Below are positions 16,770 through 25,238 of a stretch of 64,000 bases of DNA, piece by piece (within the stretch, counting starts at the first letter, position 1; every line of letters begins with the position of its first letter). The stretch spans positions 62,001 through 126,000 of the forward strand of contig CANLNQ010000001.1 of the NCBI GenBank assembly GCA_947492525.1, in the 5' to 3' direction. Source of the DNA: an uncultured Granulosicoccus sp. (GTDB taxonomy: Bacteria; Pseudomonadota; Gammaproteobacteria; Granulosicoccales; Granulosicoccaceae). The position numbers and the translations under genes are program-made. The notes under the pieces were generated by a model that was not told the origin of the DNA, ran no database searches, and was given only the letters and a program-made list of their open reading frames with translations.

Positions 16770-18203
16770 ATGACCCACCACAGACAGTTCCTCTATGAGG
16801 AAGTCGCGCAGACCGTGACCAGCATGATTCACGATGGCACCTTGCCGACAGGCTCGCGCGCGCCCTCGCTCAGAGCCCTGGGCAGACAGTTGAATGTCAG
16901 CGTGGCGACGGTGATGCAAGCCTACGAGGAGCTGGAGAAAAGCGGCCTGCTCAAGGTCCGACCGCAATCCGGGTTCTATGTGCAGGCGCCGAGGCCCACT
17001 GCCAGTGCCGCTCCGCGGTGGCCGAGTACGACGGCGGCGGCCCGCAAGGTGCTCATCGGTGCGCACATGAACGAGGTGCTGGACAGTGCGCGCTCACCCG
17101 ATGTACTGAACCTCTCCATCGCCAATCCGGGCGCCGAACTGCTGCCGGTCAAGGCCCTGAATCGTTCCCTGAAACGCGTCTGCGCCTCGCATGCCGAAGA
17201 GGCCCTCGAGTATGCCCCCATCGAAGGGGTGCTCGATCTGCGCACCGCCATCGCCAGACGTTCGGCGCATCTGGATCATCCGGTTGCGCCGGAATCGGTG
17301 CTGATCACCACCGGTGCCACCGAAGCCCTGTCGCTGTGCCTGCGCGCGGTCGCCAACGCGGGCGATATCATCGTGGTGGAATCTCCCGCCTATTTTGCGG
17401 TCCTGAAGATGATCGAAAGCCTGGGCATGCTGGCGCTGGAGATCGATACGGACCCGGTAGACGGACTGCGCCCGGCCGATCTGGCGGCGGTCATCGAGCG
17501 GGAATCCGTGGCCGCCGTGGTCTCGGTGGGCACCTTCAACAACCCCACCGGCAGCGTGGTGCCCCGGGAGGCCCGCCAGCAGATCGTACGGATGCTGGCC
17601 AGCCGGAACATCCCGCTGATCGAGGATGATATCTACGGCGAATTGTATCTGGGACAACACAAGCCACTGCCCTACAAGGCATTCGACCAGAGTGGCCAGG
17701 TGATGACCTGCAGCGGCTTTTCCAAGACCATCGCCCCGGGGTATCGCGTTGGCTGGGTGGTGGCCGATCGTTACATGAACGAGCTGAAGGATCTGAAGCT
17801 GATCAGCAGTTCGGCCACACCCACGCTGACTCAACGGGTCATGGCCGATTTTCTGGCCGATGGCCGTTACGATCGTCACCTGACCCGCCTGCGACGTGCC
17901 TGCCGCGAGCAATTGCAGGCCACCCGCCAGGCCGTGCTCGCAGGCTTTCCAACGGGTACGCGTATCAGTGAGCCTACCGGGGGCTATGTGCTGTGGATTC
18001 AGCTACCGCGCGGCATGGATGCGAACCGCTTGTACCGTGATGCGATCAGCGAGAACATCAGTATCACCCCGGGCGCACTGTTTTCGAGCACCGGCAGATT
18101 TCGCAATTTCCTGCGCCTGTGCGCCGGTCAGCCCTTCACTGACGAGATAGCGCAGGGTATCGCCCGCCTGGGAGAATTGGCGCGGGGCCAACGGCCTGCC
18201 TGA
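16770..18203 (+). CDS. MocR/PdxR-type regulator (GntR helix-turn-helix + aminotransferase fold)
   Basis: The 477-residue protein joins an N-terminal GntR winged helix (about 1-70; PSLRALGRQLNVSVATVMQAYEEL) to a class I aminotransferase domain with FNNPTG, the Asp-Tyr pair in EDDIYGE, and the PLP lysine in SGFSKTIAPGYRVGW. This is the MocR architecture, in which PLP or an amino compound acts as ligand. It is divergent from an EamA exporter gene, and a spaced direct repeat lies between them, so local control of that exporter is likely. Confidence 0.9.
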   Translation: MTHHRQFLYEEVAQTVTSMIHDGTLPTGSRAPSLRALGRQLNVSVATVMQAYEELEKSGLLKVRPQSGFYVQAPRPTASAAPRWPSTTAAARKVLIGAHMNEVLDSARSPDVLNLSIANPGAELLPVKALNRSLKRVCASHAEEALEYAPIEGVLDLRTAIARRSAHLDHPVAPESVLITTGATEALSLCLRAVANAGDIIVVESPAYFAVLKMIESLGMLALEIDTDPVDGLRPADLAAVIERESVAAVVSVGTFNNPTGSVVPREARQQIVRMLASRNIPLIEDDIYGELYLGQHKPLPYKAFDQSGQVMTCSGFSKTIAPGYRVGWVVADRYMNELKDLKLISSSATPTLTQRVMADFLADGRYDRHLTRLRRACREQLQATRQAVLAGFPTGTRISEPTGGYVLWIQLPRGMDANRLYRDAISENISITPGALFSSTGRFRNFLRLCAGQPFTDEIAQGIARLGELARGQRPA

Positions 18204-18206
18204 AAC

Positions 18207-18221
18207 CCGATACAATATCGG
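18207..18221. promoter_or_regulatory. Inverted repeat CCGATA-CAA-TATCGG
   Basis: A perfect 6-bp inverted repeat with a 3-base centre sits 3 bases after the MocR stop codon and 26 bases before the GTG of the ABC-F gene. It could be a weak terminator (only a short ATTTG follows) or an operator. TACAAT within it could serve as a -10 box, but no good -35 is visible. Confidence 0.35.
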
Positions 18222-18247
18222 ATTTGTACTGACCCTCGGCGAAGCCT

Positions 18248-19843
18248 GTGATCTCTACTGCAAACCTTACCATCCAGTTCGGCGCCAAACCGCTGTTCGA
18301 GAATGTGTCCATCAAGTTCGGCGAAGGTAACCGCTACGGCCTCATCGGTGCCAATGGCAGTGGCAAGTCCACGTTCATGAAGATTCTCGGCGGCGATCTG
18401 GAACCCAGCTCCGGCACGGTCACCCTGTTGCCCGACGTGCGCATGGCCACCCTGCAGCAGAACCAGTTCGGCTTCGAGGAATTCACCGTCATCGACACCG
18501 TGATCATGGGTCATCAGGAACTGTGGGCCATCAAGGAGGAGCGTGATCGCATCTACTCCCTGCCCGAGATGAGTGAGGATGACGGCATGCGCGTGGCCGA
18601 ACTGGAAGTGCAGTTCGCCGAGATGGATGGTTATTCGGCCGAAGCCCGTGCCGGTGAACTGCTGCTGGGCGCCGCCATTCCACTGGAACAGCACAATGTG
18701 CCCATGAGCGAAGTGGCGCCGGGCGACAAGCTGCGGGTCCTGCTGGCCCAGGCCCTGTTTGCCGATCCGGACCTGCTGCTGCTGGACGAACCCACCAACA
18801 ACCTGGATATCGATACGATTCGCTGGCTGGAAGGCGTGTTGAACGCACGCAACAGCACCATGATCATCATCTCGCACGATCGACACTTCCTGAACAGTGT
18901 CTGCACCCACATGGCCGATCTGGACTACGGAGAGATCAAGATCTACCCGGGCAACTACGATGACTTCATGTACGCATCCACTCAGGCTCGTGAGCGCCAG
19001 TACGCTGACAACGCCAAGAAGAAGGCGCAGATTGCCGATCTACAGGCCTTTGTGCAGCGTTTCAAGGCGAACAAGTCGAAGGCGCGTCAGGCCACCTCAC
19101 GCCAGAAGCAGATCGACAAACTGGCCATCGAGAAGATGAAGCCTTCCAGCCGGGTCAACCCCTACATCCGCTTCGAGCTGGAAAAGAAGCTGTTTCGCAA
19201 CGCTGCCGAACTGGAAGGCATCGAAGCGGGCTATGAGGACAACGTCGTCCTCAAGGATGTGAACATGATGATCGAGGCGGGAGAGAAACTGGCCGTGATC
19301 GGACCTAACGGTATCGGCAAGTCCACCTTCGTGAAACTGCTCGCCGGTGAGCTCGAGCCCACCAAGGGTCACCTCAAATGGGCCGAGAACGCCACCCTGG
19401 GTTACTTCGCTCAGGATCACGAAGAAGACTTCGAGACCTCGACCACCATTCTCGACTGGATGAGTCAGTGGGGCAACGAGAATCACGACGAGCAGGAAAT
19501 CCGCGGCATTCTCGGCCGACTGTTGTTCGGCAAGGACGATATCGGCAAACCGGTCAACGTGGTCTCGGGTGGTGAGAAGGGACGCCTGCTGTTCGGCAAA
19601 CTGATGCTGCAGTCACCCAATGTCATGATCCTGGATGAACCCACCAACCACCTGGACATGGAATCCATCGAATCACTGAATCTGGCGATGGACATGTACA
19701 CCGGTACGGTCATTTTCGTCAGTCATGACCGCGAATTCGTCAGCTCTCTGGCTACCCGCATCATCGAACTGAAGGACAACAACACCTACACCGATTATCG
19801 CGGCAACTACGAGGATTACCTCGAGAGCCAGGGCATCAGCTGA
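18248..19843 (+). CDS. ybiT: ABC-F family ATPase YbiT
   Basis: This protein of 531 residues has two nucleotide-binding domains and no membrane segment, as expected for ABC-F proteins that act on the ribosome. Walker A motifs are GANGSGKST (about 36) and GPNGIGKST (about 356), and [11 protein letters not shown] and [11 protein letters not shown] are the Walker B regions. The first signature reads [10 protein letters not shown] instead of LSGG; YbiT proteins share this deviation. The second is VSGGEKGR. A linker rich in Lys and Arg separates the domains. The start is GTG. E. coli YbiT is an ABC-F translation factor; no resistance role is implied. Confidence 0.92.
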   Translation: MISTANLTIQFGAKPLFENVSIKFGEGNRYGLIGANGSGKSTFMKILGGDLEPSSGTVTLLPDVRMATLQQNQFGFEEFTVIDTVIMGHQELWAIKEERDRIYSLPEMSEDDGMRVAELEVQFAEMDGYSAEARAGELLLGAAIPLEQHNVPMSEVAPGDKLRVLLAQALFADPDLLLLDEPTNNLDIDTIRWLEGVLNARNSTMIIISHDRHFLNSVCTHMADLDYGEIKIYPGNYDDFMYASTQARERQYADNAKKKAQIADLQAFVQRFKANKSKARQATSRQKQIDKLAIEKMKPSSRVNPYIRFELEKKLFRNAAELEGIEAGYEDNVVLKDVNMMIEAGEKLAVIGPNGIGKSTFVKLLAGELEPTKGHLKWAENATLGYFAQDHEEDFETSTTILDWMSQWGNENHDEQEIRGILGRLLFGKDDIGKPVNVVSGGEKGRLLFGKLMLQSPNVMILDEPTNHLDMESIESLNLAMDMYTGTVIFVSHDREFVSSLATRIIELKDNNTYTDYRGNYEDYLESQGIS

Positions 19844-19855
19844 CGCCCGCGCACG

Positions 19856-20281
19856 CTACCAGCAGTCAGTATCACTACCGGTGCTTTGTCTGGCACCGGT
19901 ATGGTTGATGGTGAACGCCAGGCATTCACTGTCACCCGCCTGCTTGCCACCGCTTGCCGGTGCTGCCGTCAGCAGATAGCTGCCGTTGCCTCCCGGGTTG
20001 CTGATGCTCACCACGTAATGACCCTCGGGTGAGGCGAAGGTCGCCGCACTGCCGTAACCCAGCTCCTGCATATCGGCCGCGTACTGGTTGTTCTCCGTGA
20101 AATAGCGCTGCTGTTCTCCCGCGACTTCAGAGAGAAAGGCCATGGCATCGGTGCGCCGTGCATCGATCATGTAGCTGGAATAGCTGGGCACGGCAATGGC
20201 GGCAATGATGCCGATGATGGCCAGGGCGATCATGACCTCGATCAGGGTAAAACCGGCGCTGGATGCTTGTTGACGGGACAT
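19856..20281 (-). CDS. pilE: Type IV pilin PilE-like
   Basis: This prepilin-like protein of 141 residues has a short basic leader, then the peptidase site G-FTLIE and a hydrophobic N-terminal helix (VMIALAIIGIIAAIAVP). The +5 Glu is present. Two Cys near the C-terminus could form the D-region disulfide. It is the last gene of the minor pilin operon, 14 bases after pilX. The start at 20281 gives a normal leader length; an ATG at 20311 would lengthen it by 10 residues. It probably belongs to the minor pilin initiation complex of type IV pili. Confidence 0.88.
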   Translation of the reverse strand: MSRQQASSAGFTLIEVMIALAIIGIIAAIAVPSYSSYMIDARRTDAMAFLSEVAGEQQRYFTENNQYAADMQELGYGSAATFASPEGHYVVSISNPGGNGSYLLTAAPASGGKQAGDSECLAFTINHTGARQSTGSDTDCW

Positions 20282-20295
20282 GAGCGGATTCTCTA

Positions 20296-20856
20296 TCAGG
20301 GGGCCGGGCAATTGCCGGTTCGGTTGGTCTTGACGGAGGTGACGGCGCCGCGCTGAACATGATCAGCCTCGGTGCTGGTATTGGCAACCTGCGCCACACT
20401 GTTGACATCCACCAGCAGAAACACCAGCTGAGTCGCGGACAGATCGGCACTCAGATCACTGGCCACCGGGTTGGTCTCACCGCAATACTGAACACTCAAT
20501 TCACCGTCGATATCCACCCCCTTGCCATCGGTCAGCTGATCGAAGGCGAAGCTCAGTTCGGTATCGGCATCCGCACTGACAATGGCCGCGGGGTCGTTGC
20601 CGGTATCGACTGCATTGGAGGTCAGCGCAACACTCAGATACTGCGCATCCCAGACCGAGGCAATGGCCGACTCTGCCACCTCGAAGGCAATCGCCTTCTG
20701 CTGGGCATTGCTGGTACGCTTTTCGTTGAGTCGGGTGCTCGACAAGGTGGCAACCCCCAGAATGGTCATCGCGATCAACAGCACCAGACTGATGACCAGC
20801 GCGACACCACGCTCTCGTTGGATGGGTCTGCGGTTCTGCATCATCCGGTTCTTCAT
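20296..20856 (-). CDS. pilX: Minor pilin PilX-like
   Basis: The 186-residue protein starts with a basic region and RGVALVISLVLLIAMTILG, the PilX-type N-terminal helix, followed by LNEKRTSNAQQKAIAFEVAESAI, which matches the PilX_N pattern. PilX is a minor pilin that helps prime type IV pilus assembly. Its ATG overlaps the pilW stop (ATGA). In many gammaproteobacteria pilY1 comes next, but here pilE follows directly. Confidence 0.88.
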   Translation of the reverse strand: MKNRMMQNRRPIQRERGVALVISLVLLIAMTILGVATLSSTRLNEKRTSNAQQKAIAFEVAESAIASVWDAQYLSVALTSNAVDTGNDPAAIVSADADTELSFAFDQLTDGKGVDIDGELSVQYCGETNPVASDLSADLSATQLVFLLVDVNSVAQVANTSTEADHVQRGAVTSVKTNRTGNCPAP

Positions 20857-21578
20857 TGGCGGTTCCGTACCTTGATCGTACTGGTGAATACTTCTCTGGC
20901 CACCCGATCGTCGTAGGTGTATTCCTCATCCAGCAGCACGTAGTCCTTGCTCACCGCTCGCGTGCGGATGGGCTGCCCCGAATTGACCAGCAAGGCAAAA
21001 CGCACTGCCACGATATCCGCAGAATTCAGCGTGGCATCGTAAGGCACGTAGTTCTGCGGCTCTTCGGTTTCCGAATCACCATCATCATCGATGCCATAGA
21101 GCAGACGAAATCGATCCACACCTTCGACCACGGCCATGGGCGCCCCGCCCTGATTACCCTGGCAGGTCAGCTCGCCACTTGCCGCATCCAGGCGGTAGAC
21201 ATTAACGGCCACACCATCCGTGGGCGTGGTATCCAGGCCATTGCAATCATAGGGTTGCTCCGAGCGGATGCCGATGGTACTCACGCCGCTGGCAGCGATA
21301 TCGAAGGCCTCGATATCGTCATCGGTGGAAAAGCCCGCCAGCCTGAGGCCGCGCTGCAACACTGACACCCCGTATCGCCCATTTTCCTGCATGCTCTGCA
21401 GGCCTTCGGTATAGCGTGCCGAACGACTGCTGCCGGCATACATGTTGAACACCGCTGCAATGATGATCAGACCCAGCACCATCGTGATCATGAGTTCGAT
21501 CAGCGACAGCCCCTGTTGCCGTGCCCGGCTACACTGCCGGCTGATGGCAATCGCGCCACCCTGTGTTTTCATGATCAT
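20853..21578 (-). CDS. pilW: Minor pilin PilW-like
   Basis: The 241-residue prepilin has the processing motif G-LSLIELMI and a hydrophobic helix (VLGLIIIAAVFNMY), followed by GLQSMQENGRYGVSVLQRGLRLAGF, cited here only as the PilW-type segment at about residues 59-83. Its start overlaps the pilV stop by ATGA and its own stop overlaps pilX likewise, so the four genes are translationally coupled. It acts in the minor pilin complex at the pilus tip. Confidence 0.88.
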   Translation of the reverse strand: MIMKTQGGAIAISRQCSRARQQGLSLIELMITMVLGLIIIAAVFNMYAGSSRSARYTEGLQSMQENGRYGVSVLQRGLRLAGFSTDDDIEAFDIAASGVSTIGIRSEQPYDCNGLDTTPTDGVAVNVYRLDAASGELTCQGNQGGAPMAVVEGVDRFRLLYGIDDDGDSETEEPQNYVPYDATLNSADIVAVRFALLVNSGQPIRTRAVSKDYVLLDEEYTYDDRVAREVFTSTIKVRNRQ

Positions 21579-22150
21579 GGTCGCAGCACCATCTGCACGC
21601 GTCGTACAACCGGTGCATCGTCCGATCTGGCCGTTCTGTTCTCCGGCCAGCTGACACTCAAGGTGTAGGTGGATGTATCCTCACAGGGTGAGTCGTCGCA
21701 ATCAACCTCAAGCCTGGCCCCGCCGGGCAGTTGATCGTTGATCCCGCCACTTGCCCCGCTACTTCCCCAGTCGCCACAGCTGACGCTGAACAGATCGAAT
21801 GCTGCCAGCTCATCCACGGTACAACTCTGTGCCGCGTTGCCCTTGCTGGCCTGGCAGTAGGGTACCGGCTTCACATTGCAGTAGTTGGCATCGTCGCCCG
21901 AATCGAAACCGTCGTAGGATCCGTTGGCCACCCCTTGCACATTGATACGCATGCGAGTGGCGATGTTCTCCGTCAGGATCAGCGCCTTCGATCGGTTGAA
22001 GCCATTATTGCTGTGCTTCATGCCGGTCAGCTGCAGGCCGGCCATGCCCAGCACCCCGAAGGAGACGACCACCAGTGCCACGAGCACCTCGATGATGCCG
22101 ACGCCCTGCTGCTGGCGAAAGCGCGTCATGCTGCGTCCCTGGCGTCTCAT
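21575..22150 (-). CDS. pilV: Minor pilin PilV-like
   Basis: The 191-residue protein has the processing site G-VGIIEVLVAL, then VVSFGVLGMAGLQLTGMKHS, the usual PilV helix and neck. A tract with several Cys follows, suggesting disulfides. It overlaps fimT upstream and pilW downstream by ATGA. An internal ATG at 22129 would shorten the leader to a more typical length and is an alternative start. Confidence 0.87.
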   Translation of the reverse strand: MRRQGRSMTRFRQQQGVGIIEVLVALVVVSFGVLGMAGLQLTGMKHSNNGFNRSKALILTENIATRMRINVQGVANGSYDGFDSGDDANYCNVKPVPYCQASKGNAAQSCTVDELAAFDLFSVSCGDWGSSGASGGINDQLPGGARLEVDCDDSPCEDTSTYTLSVSWPENRTARSDDAPVVRRVQMVLRP

Positions 22151-22725
22151 GGCGTCACGTCCTGAGTCGCGATGCGACCATTGGCAGACACTCTGACCAC
22201 CCGCTGTTCGTCGCTGTCAGTCAGATTGATACCGATATTGCCCGACAACGGCACACCGGCCGGGTTGGCGCTGGTACCCGAATCACCGAAGTAGATGCGC
22301 TGTTCGAAGGCAGCATCGGGTGTGAAGGTGAATCTTGCCGAACGTGCCTCGGCACTGCGCACCAGCTCTTCGCCGGCATCGCGCTGACCGTTGCCGTCCG
22401 CATCGAAGAACACGATCCAGCCATTGGCATAGCTGGTGACATCACAGGCAGCATCGGCCGCCAGGGGGTCGTCACTGGGGCACAGCCCGACGGGTCCGGC
22501 ACGCTTGATGGCTTCGGAGCGAGCCGTCTGCAGATCGTGAACGAAGTCGTTGGTGGTGGCACTGATCTCCGAGGTGCCCATGAAGGACTTCAGGGAGGGG
22601 ACTGCCAGTCCGATCAGAATGGCGCTGATGGCCAGGGTGATGATCAGCTCCAGCAACGAGAAACCGGCTACCGGCTGCGCGTGCCGGCTCCAGCTGCCGG
22701 ATGAATGAATGCTCGTACTAGACAT
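22147..22725 (-). CDS. fimT: GspH/FimT family pseudopilin
   Basis: The product of 192 residues carries the prepilin site G-FSLLELIITLAI and the GspH/FimT pattern SFMGTSEISATTNDFVHDLQ (about residues 48-67), followed by ARSEAIKRAGPVGLCPS. It is the first gene of the operon fimT-pilV-pilW-pilX-pilE. The start at 22725 has AAGGTGA upstream; an ATG at 22779 would give an overlong leader. FimT-type proteins are minor pilins, and some bind DNA during natural transformation. Confidence 0.85.
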   Translation of the reverse strand: MSSTSIHSSGSWSRHAQPVAGFSLLELIITLAISAILIGLAVPSLKSFMGTSEISATTNDFVHDLQTARSEAIKRAGPVGLCPSDDPLAADAACDVTSYANGWIVFFDADGNGQRDAGEELVRSAEARSARFTFTPDAAFEQRIYFGDSGTSANPAGVPLSGNIGINLTDSDEQRVVRVSANGRIATQDVTP

Positions 22726-22848
22726 GCGTGCGTGGTCACCTTCAGCGTTTAGCCAAGCTCGGGTCTGCCGAACTTGCACCTGACAACGCCTTTAGCGACC
22801 ACACACCGCAGTCATTGACCCACGGGCCGGTTCAGCCCGCCATTGACC

Positions 22849-24204
22849 CTACCGGAGTGTGACCAGCTCCTCACTGCTGGTGGGGTGAATGGCAATGGTG
22901 TCATCGAAATCACGCTTGGTGGCCCCCATGCGCATGGCGACTGCAAAACCCTGCAGCATCTCGTCACTGGCCAGCCCGATCATGTGAATACCGATGACCT
23001 TCTCTTCCTCGCCGGTCACGATCAGCTTCATGGCGGTCTTGGGCTTGTGCTCGGTAAAGGAGTTGTACATCGCCGTGAAACTGGTCTGATAGCATTTCAC
23101 CGCATCGCCGTACTGCTCACGTGCCGCAGCCTCGGTCAGGCCGACCGTCGCCATGGGCGGGTGGCTGAAGACCACCGTGGGAATCAGGCTGTAGTCCAGA
23201 TGACGCCCTTCCTGCTTGTCATAGATCCGGTCTGCCAGACGCCGTCCCGCCGCAATGGCCACCGGTGTCAGCTCGGCCTGTCCGGTGACATCGCCAATGG
23301 CGTAGATGCTGGGCACATTGGTCTGCTGATACTTGTCCACCGGAATGTAGCCGCGCTTGTCCACCTCGACGCCGGCGGCCTCCAGTCCCAGATCCTCGGT
23401 TGAGGGTGAGCGGCCGATGGCGAAGATGACGGCATCGAATTCCTCGAGCCGTTCCCCGTCTTCACCCACCGCACAGATCAGCTGACCATCCCGCTCCAGG
23501 CTGGCTGCGGTGAAATACGTCTTGATCTCCACCCCTTCGCTGCACATCTCCTCCATCAGACGCTCCTGCAACATCAGATCGAAATCGCGCAGAAAGGATT
23601 CATGGCGGATGCCGAGCGTGACCTGCGTGCCCATGGCGTTGAGCATGCCGGCCAGTTCGACCGCAATATAGCCGGCCCCCAGCACCAGCACTTTACGCGG
23701 CTGGTATTCGAATTCGAAGAAGCCATCGGAGGTGACGGCGTGTTCCTTTCCCGGAATATCCGGTACGCGGGCATAGCCCCCCGGTGCCAGCACGATGCGT
23801 TCGGCCGTGTACTGCTTGCCGTTGACTTCCACCGTGTTGCCATCCACCAGGCGGGCGCGACCCGTCAGCGTTTCCACATTGTTCTGTCCCAGATACTTGG
23901 CGTAGGCGTTGTTGATGTTGCTGATGTATTTTTCGCGCTTCTGAACCAGGGCATGCCAGTCGAAGCCCTTGACGTCGACATCGAAGCCATAGCCCTCGGC
24001 ATCGCGCAGGGCATGCGCCATGGCGCCGCCGTACCACATGACCTTCTTCGGCACACAACCCCGGTTCACACAGGTTCCACCCAGCACATCATCGCTTTCG
24101 ATGATCAGTGCACGCGCACCGTAGCTGCCGGCACGATTGGCCGTGGCGATGCCGCCGCTACCGCCACCGATGGCGATCAGGTCGTAGTCGTAGGAGTGGG
24201 ACAT
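22849..24204 (-). CDS. gor: Glutathione-disulfide reductase
   Basis: This 451-residue flavoprotein has the FAD site GGGSGGIA near the N-terminus, the redox pair in [13 protein letters not shown], a second dinucleotide site GAGYIAVE followed by IRHESFLR (the two Arg that favour NADPH), YAIGD, and the C-terminal HPTSSEE carrying the active-site His. These features mark it as glutathione reductase and not lipoamide or thioredoxin reductase. The start at 24204 has AAGGAA upstream; an ATG at 24309 lacks support. It is divergent from ubiA. Confidence 0.95.
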   Translation of the reverse strand: MSHSYDYDLIAIGGGSGGIATANRAGSYGARALIIESDDVLGGTCVNRGCVPKKVMWYGGAMAHALRDAEGYGFDVDVKGFDWHALVQKREKYISNINNAYAKYLGQNNVETLTGRARLVDGNTVEVNGKQYTAERIVLAPGGYARVPDIPGKEHAVTSDGFFEFEYQPRKVLVLGAGYIAVELAGMLNAMGTQVTLGIRHESFLRDFDLMLQERLMEEMCSEGVEIKTYFTAASLERDGQLICAVGEDGERLEEFDAVIFAIGRSPSTEDLGLEAAGVEVDKRGYIPVDKYQQTNVPSIYAIGDVTGQAELTPVAIAAGRRLADRIYDKQEGRHLDYSLIPTVVFSHPPMATVGLTEAAAREQYGDAVKCYQTSFTAMYNSFTEHKPKTAMKLIVTGEEEKVIGIHMIGLASDEMLQGFAVAMRMGATKRDFDDTIAIHPTSSEELVTLR

Positions 24205-24356
24205 GGTGGTTTCCTTGAAATGATGAAAAATGAACAACAGGGTCGCCGCGAATGGCTTGGACCTTGCCGGCGCATGACCGACTGCAACAAGCCGAGGACG
24301 GTCATTCACGGCCTATTCGGGCTACTATACCGAGGCCCACACCTGATCGGAATTGC

Positions 24357-25238
24357 GTGGCCTTGAATTACACCGACTTCGGACAAAAACTACCGCACTT
24401 GGTTGCACTGACCCGGCTGAACCGGCCCATCGGCATTTACCTGCTGATGTGGCCGATGCTATGGGCACTCTGGTTTGCTGCCAAGGGCATCCCCCGCCTG
24501 GATGTGTTGCTGATCTTCATTCTGGGCACCGTCCTGACCCGATCGGCAGGCTGTGCCATCAACGACTACGCCGACAGGAACTTCGATGCCCATGTGGCCA
24601 GAACCCGCACCAGGCCACTGGCCACGGGTGCTCTGAGCCCGCGCGATGCCTTGCTGAGCACTGCCGTTCTGCTGGCCATCGCCTTCCTGCTGGTTCTGCT
24701 GACCAATCCCCTGACCATCCAGCTGTCGCTGGGAGCCGCGGCGCTTGCCATCGCCTACCCCTTTGCCAAGCGCTTTACCCACTGGCCACAGGTCGTTCTG
24801 GGAGCCGCCTTCGGCTTCGCGGTGCCCATGGCCTATGCCGCCCAGACCAATGCCGTGCCGGCTCAGGCCTGGTGGCTGTATCTTGCGGCCATTGTCTGGG
24901 CGCTGGCCTATGACACCCTCTACGCCATGGCAGACCGGGAAGATGACCTCAAGATCGGCATCAAATCGACCGCCATTCTGTTTGGACGTCACGACCTGCT
25001 GATCGTGGCCGTACTGCAGCTGGTGGTTCTGATGCTTCTGTGCATCATCGGCTGGCAGGACGGGCGCGGGATCGTCTTCTTCCTGAGCCTGCTGGGTGCA
25101 CTCGGCTTCGTTGGCTATCAACTGTGGATTGCCCGGGAACGCAACCCGGCCCGCTGCGTCCAAGCCTTTCTCAACAACAACTGGCTGGGAATGACCGTGT
25201 TTGCCGGACTGGTACTGGATTTCGCCATCGCGCCCTGA
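24357..25238 (+). CDS. ubiA: 4-hydroxybenzoate polyprenyltransferase UbiA
   Basis: This inner-membrane prenyltransferase of 293 residues has both Asp-rich Mg/diphosphate motifs: NDYADRNFDAHV in the first half and YDTLYAMADREDD in the second, with about eight to nine membrane segments. It attaches the polyprenyl chain to 4-hydroxybenzoate in ubiquinone synthesis. The start is taken as GTG at 24357 (protein begins VALNYTDFG); TTG at 24363 is possible. No ubiC is adjacent. The stop overlaps the ATG of the following GTPase gene by one base. Confidence 0.93.
   Translation: MALNYTDFGQKLPHLVALTRLNRPIGIYLLMWPMLWALWFAAKGIPRLDVLLIFILGTVLTRSAGCAINDYADRNFDAHVARTRTRPLATGALSPRDALLSTAVLLAIAFLLVLLTNPLTIQLSLGAAALAIAYPFAKRFTHWPQVVLGAAFGFAVPMAYAAQTNAVPAQAWWLYLAAIVWALAYDTLYAMADREDDLKIGIKSTAILFGRHDLLIVAVLQLVVLMLLCIIGWQDGRGIVFFLSLLGALGFVGYQLWIARERNPARCVQAFLNNNWLGMTVFAGLVLDFAIAP

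Noticed and set aside
16698-17066. N-terminal extension of the EamA frame into the MocR gene
   Set aside because: The extra 123 residues are hydrophilic, Arg-rich and antisense to the GntR domain. The exporter starts normally at 16697 or 16655.
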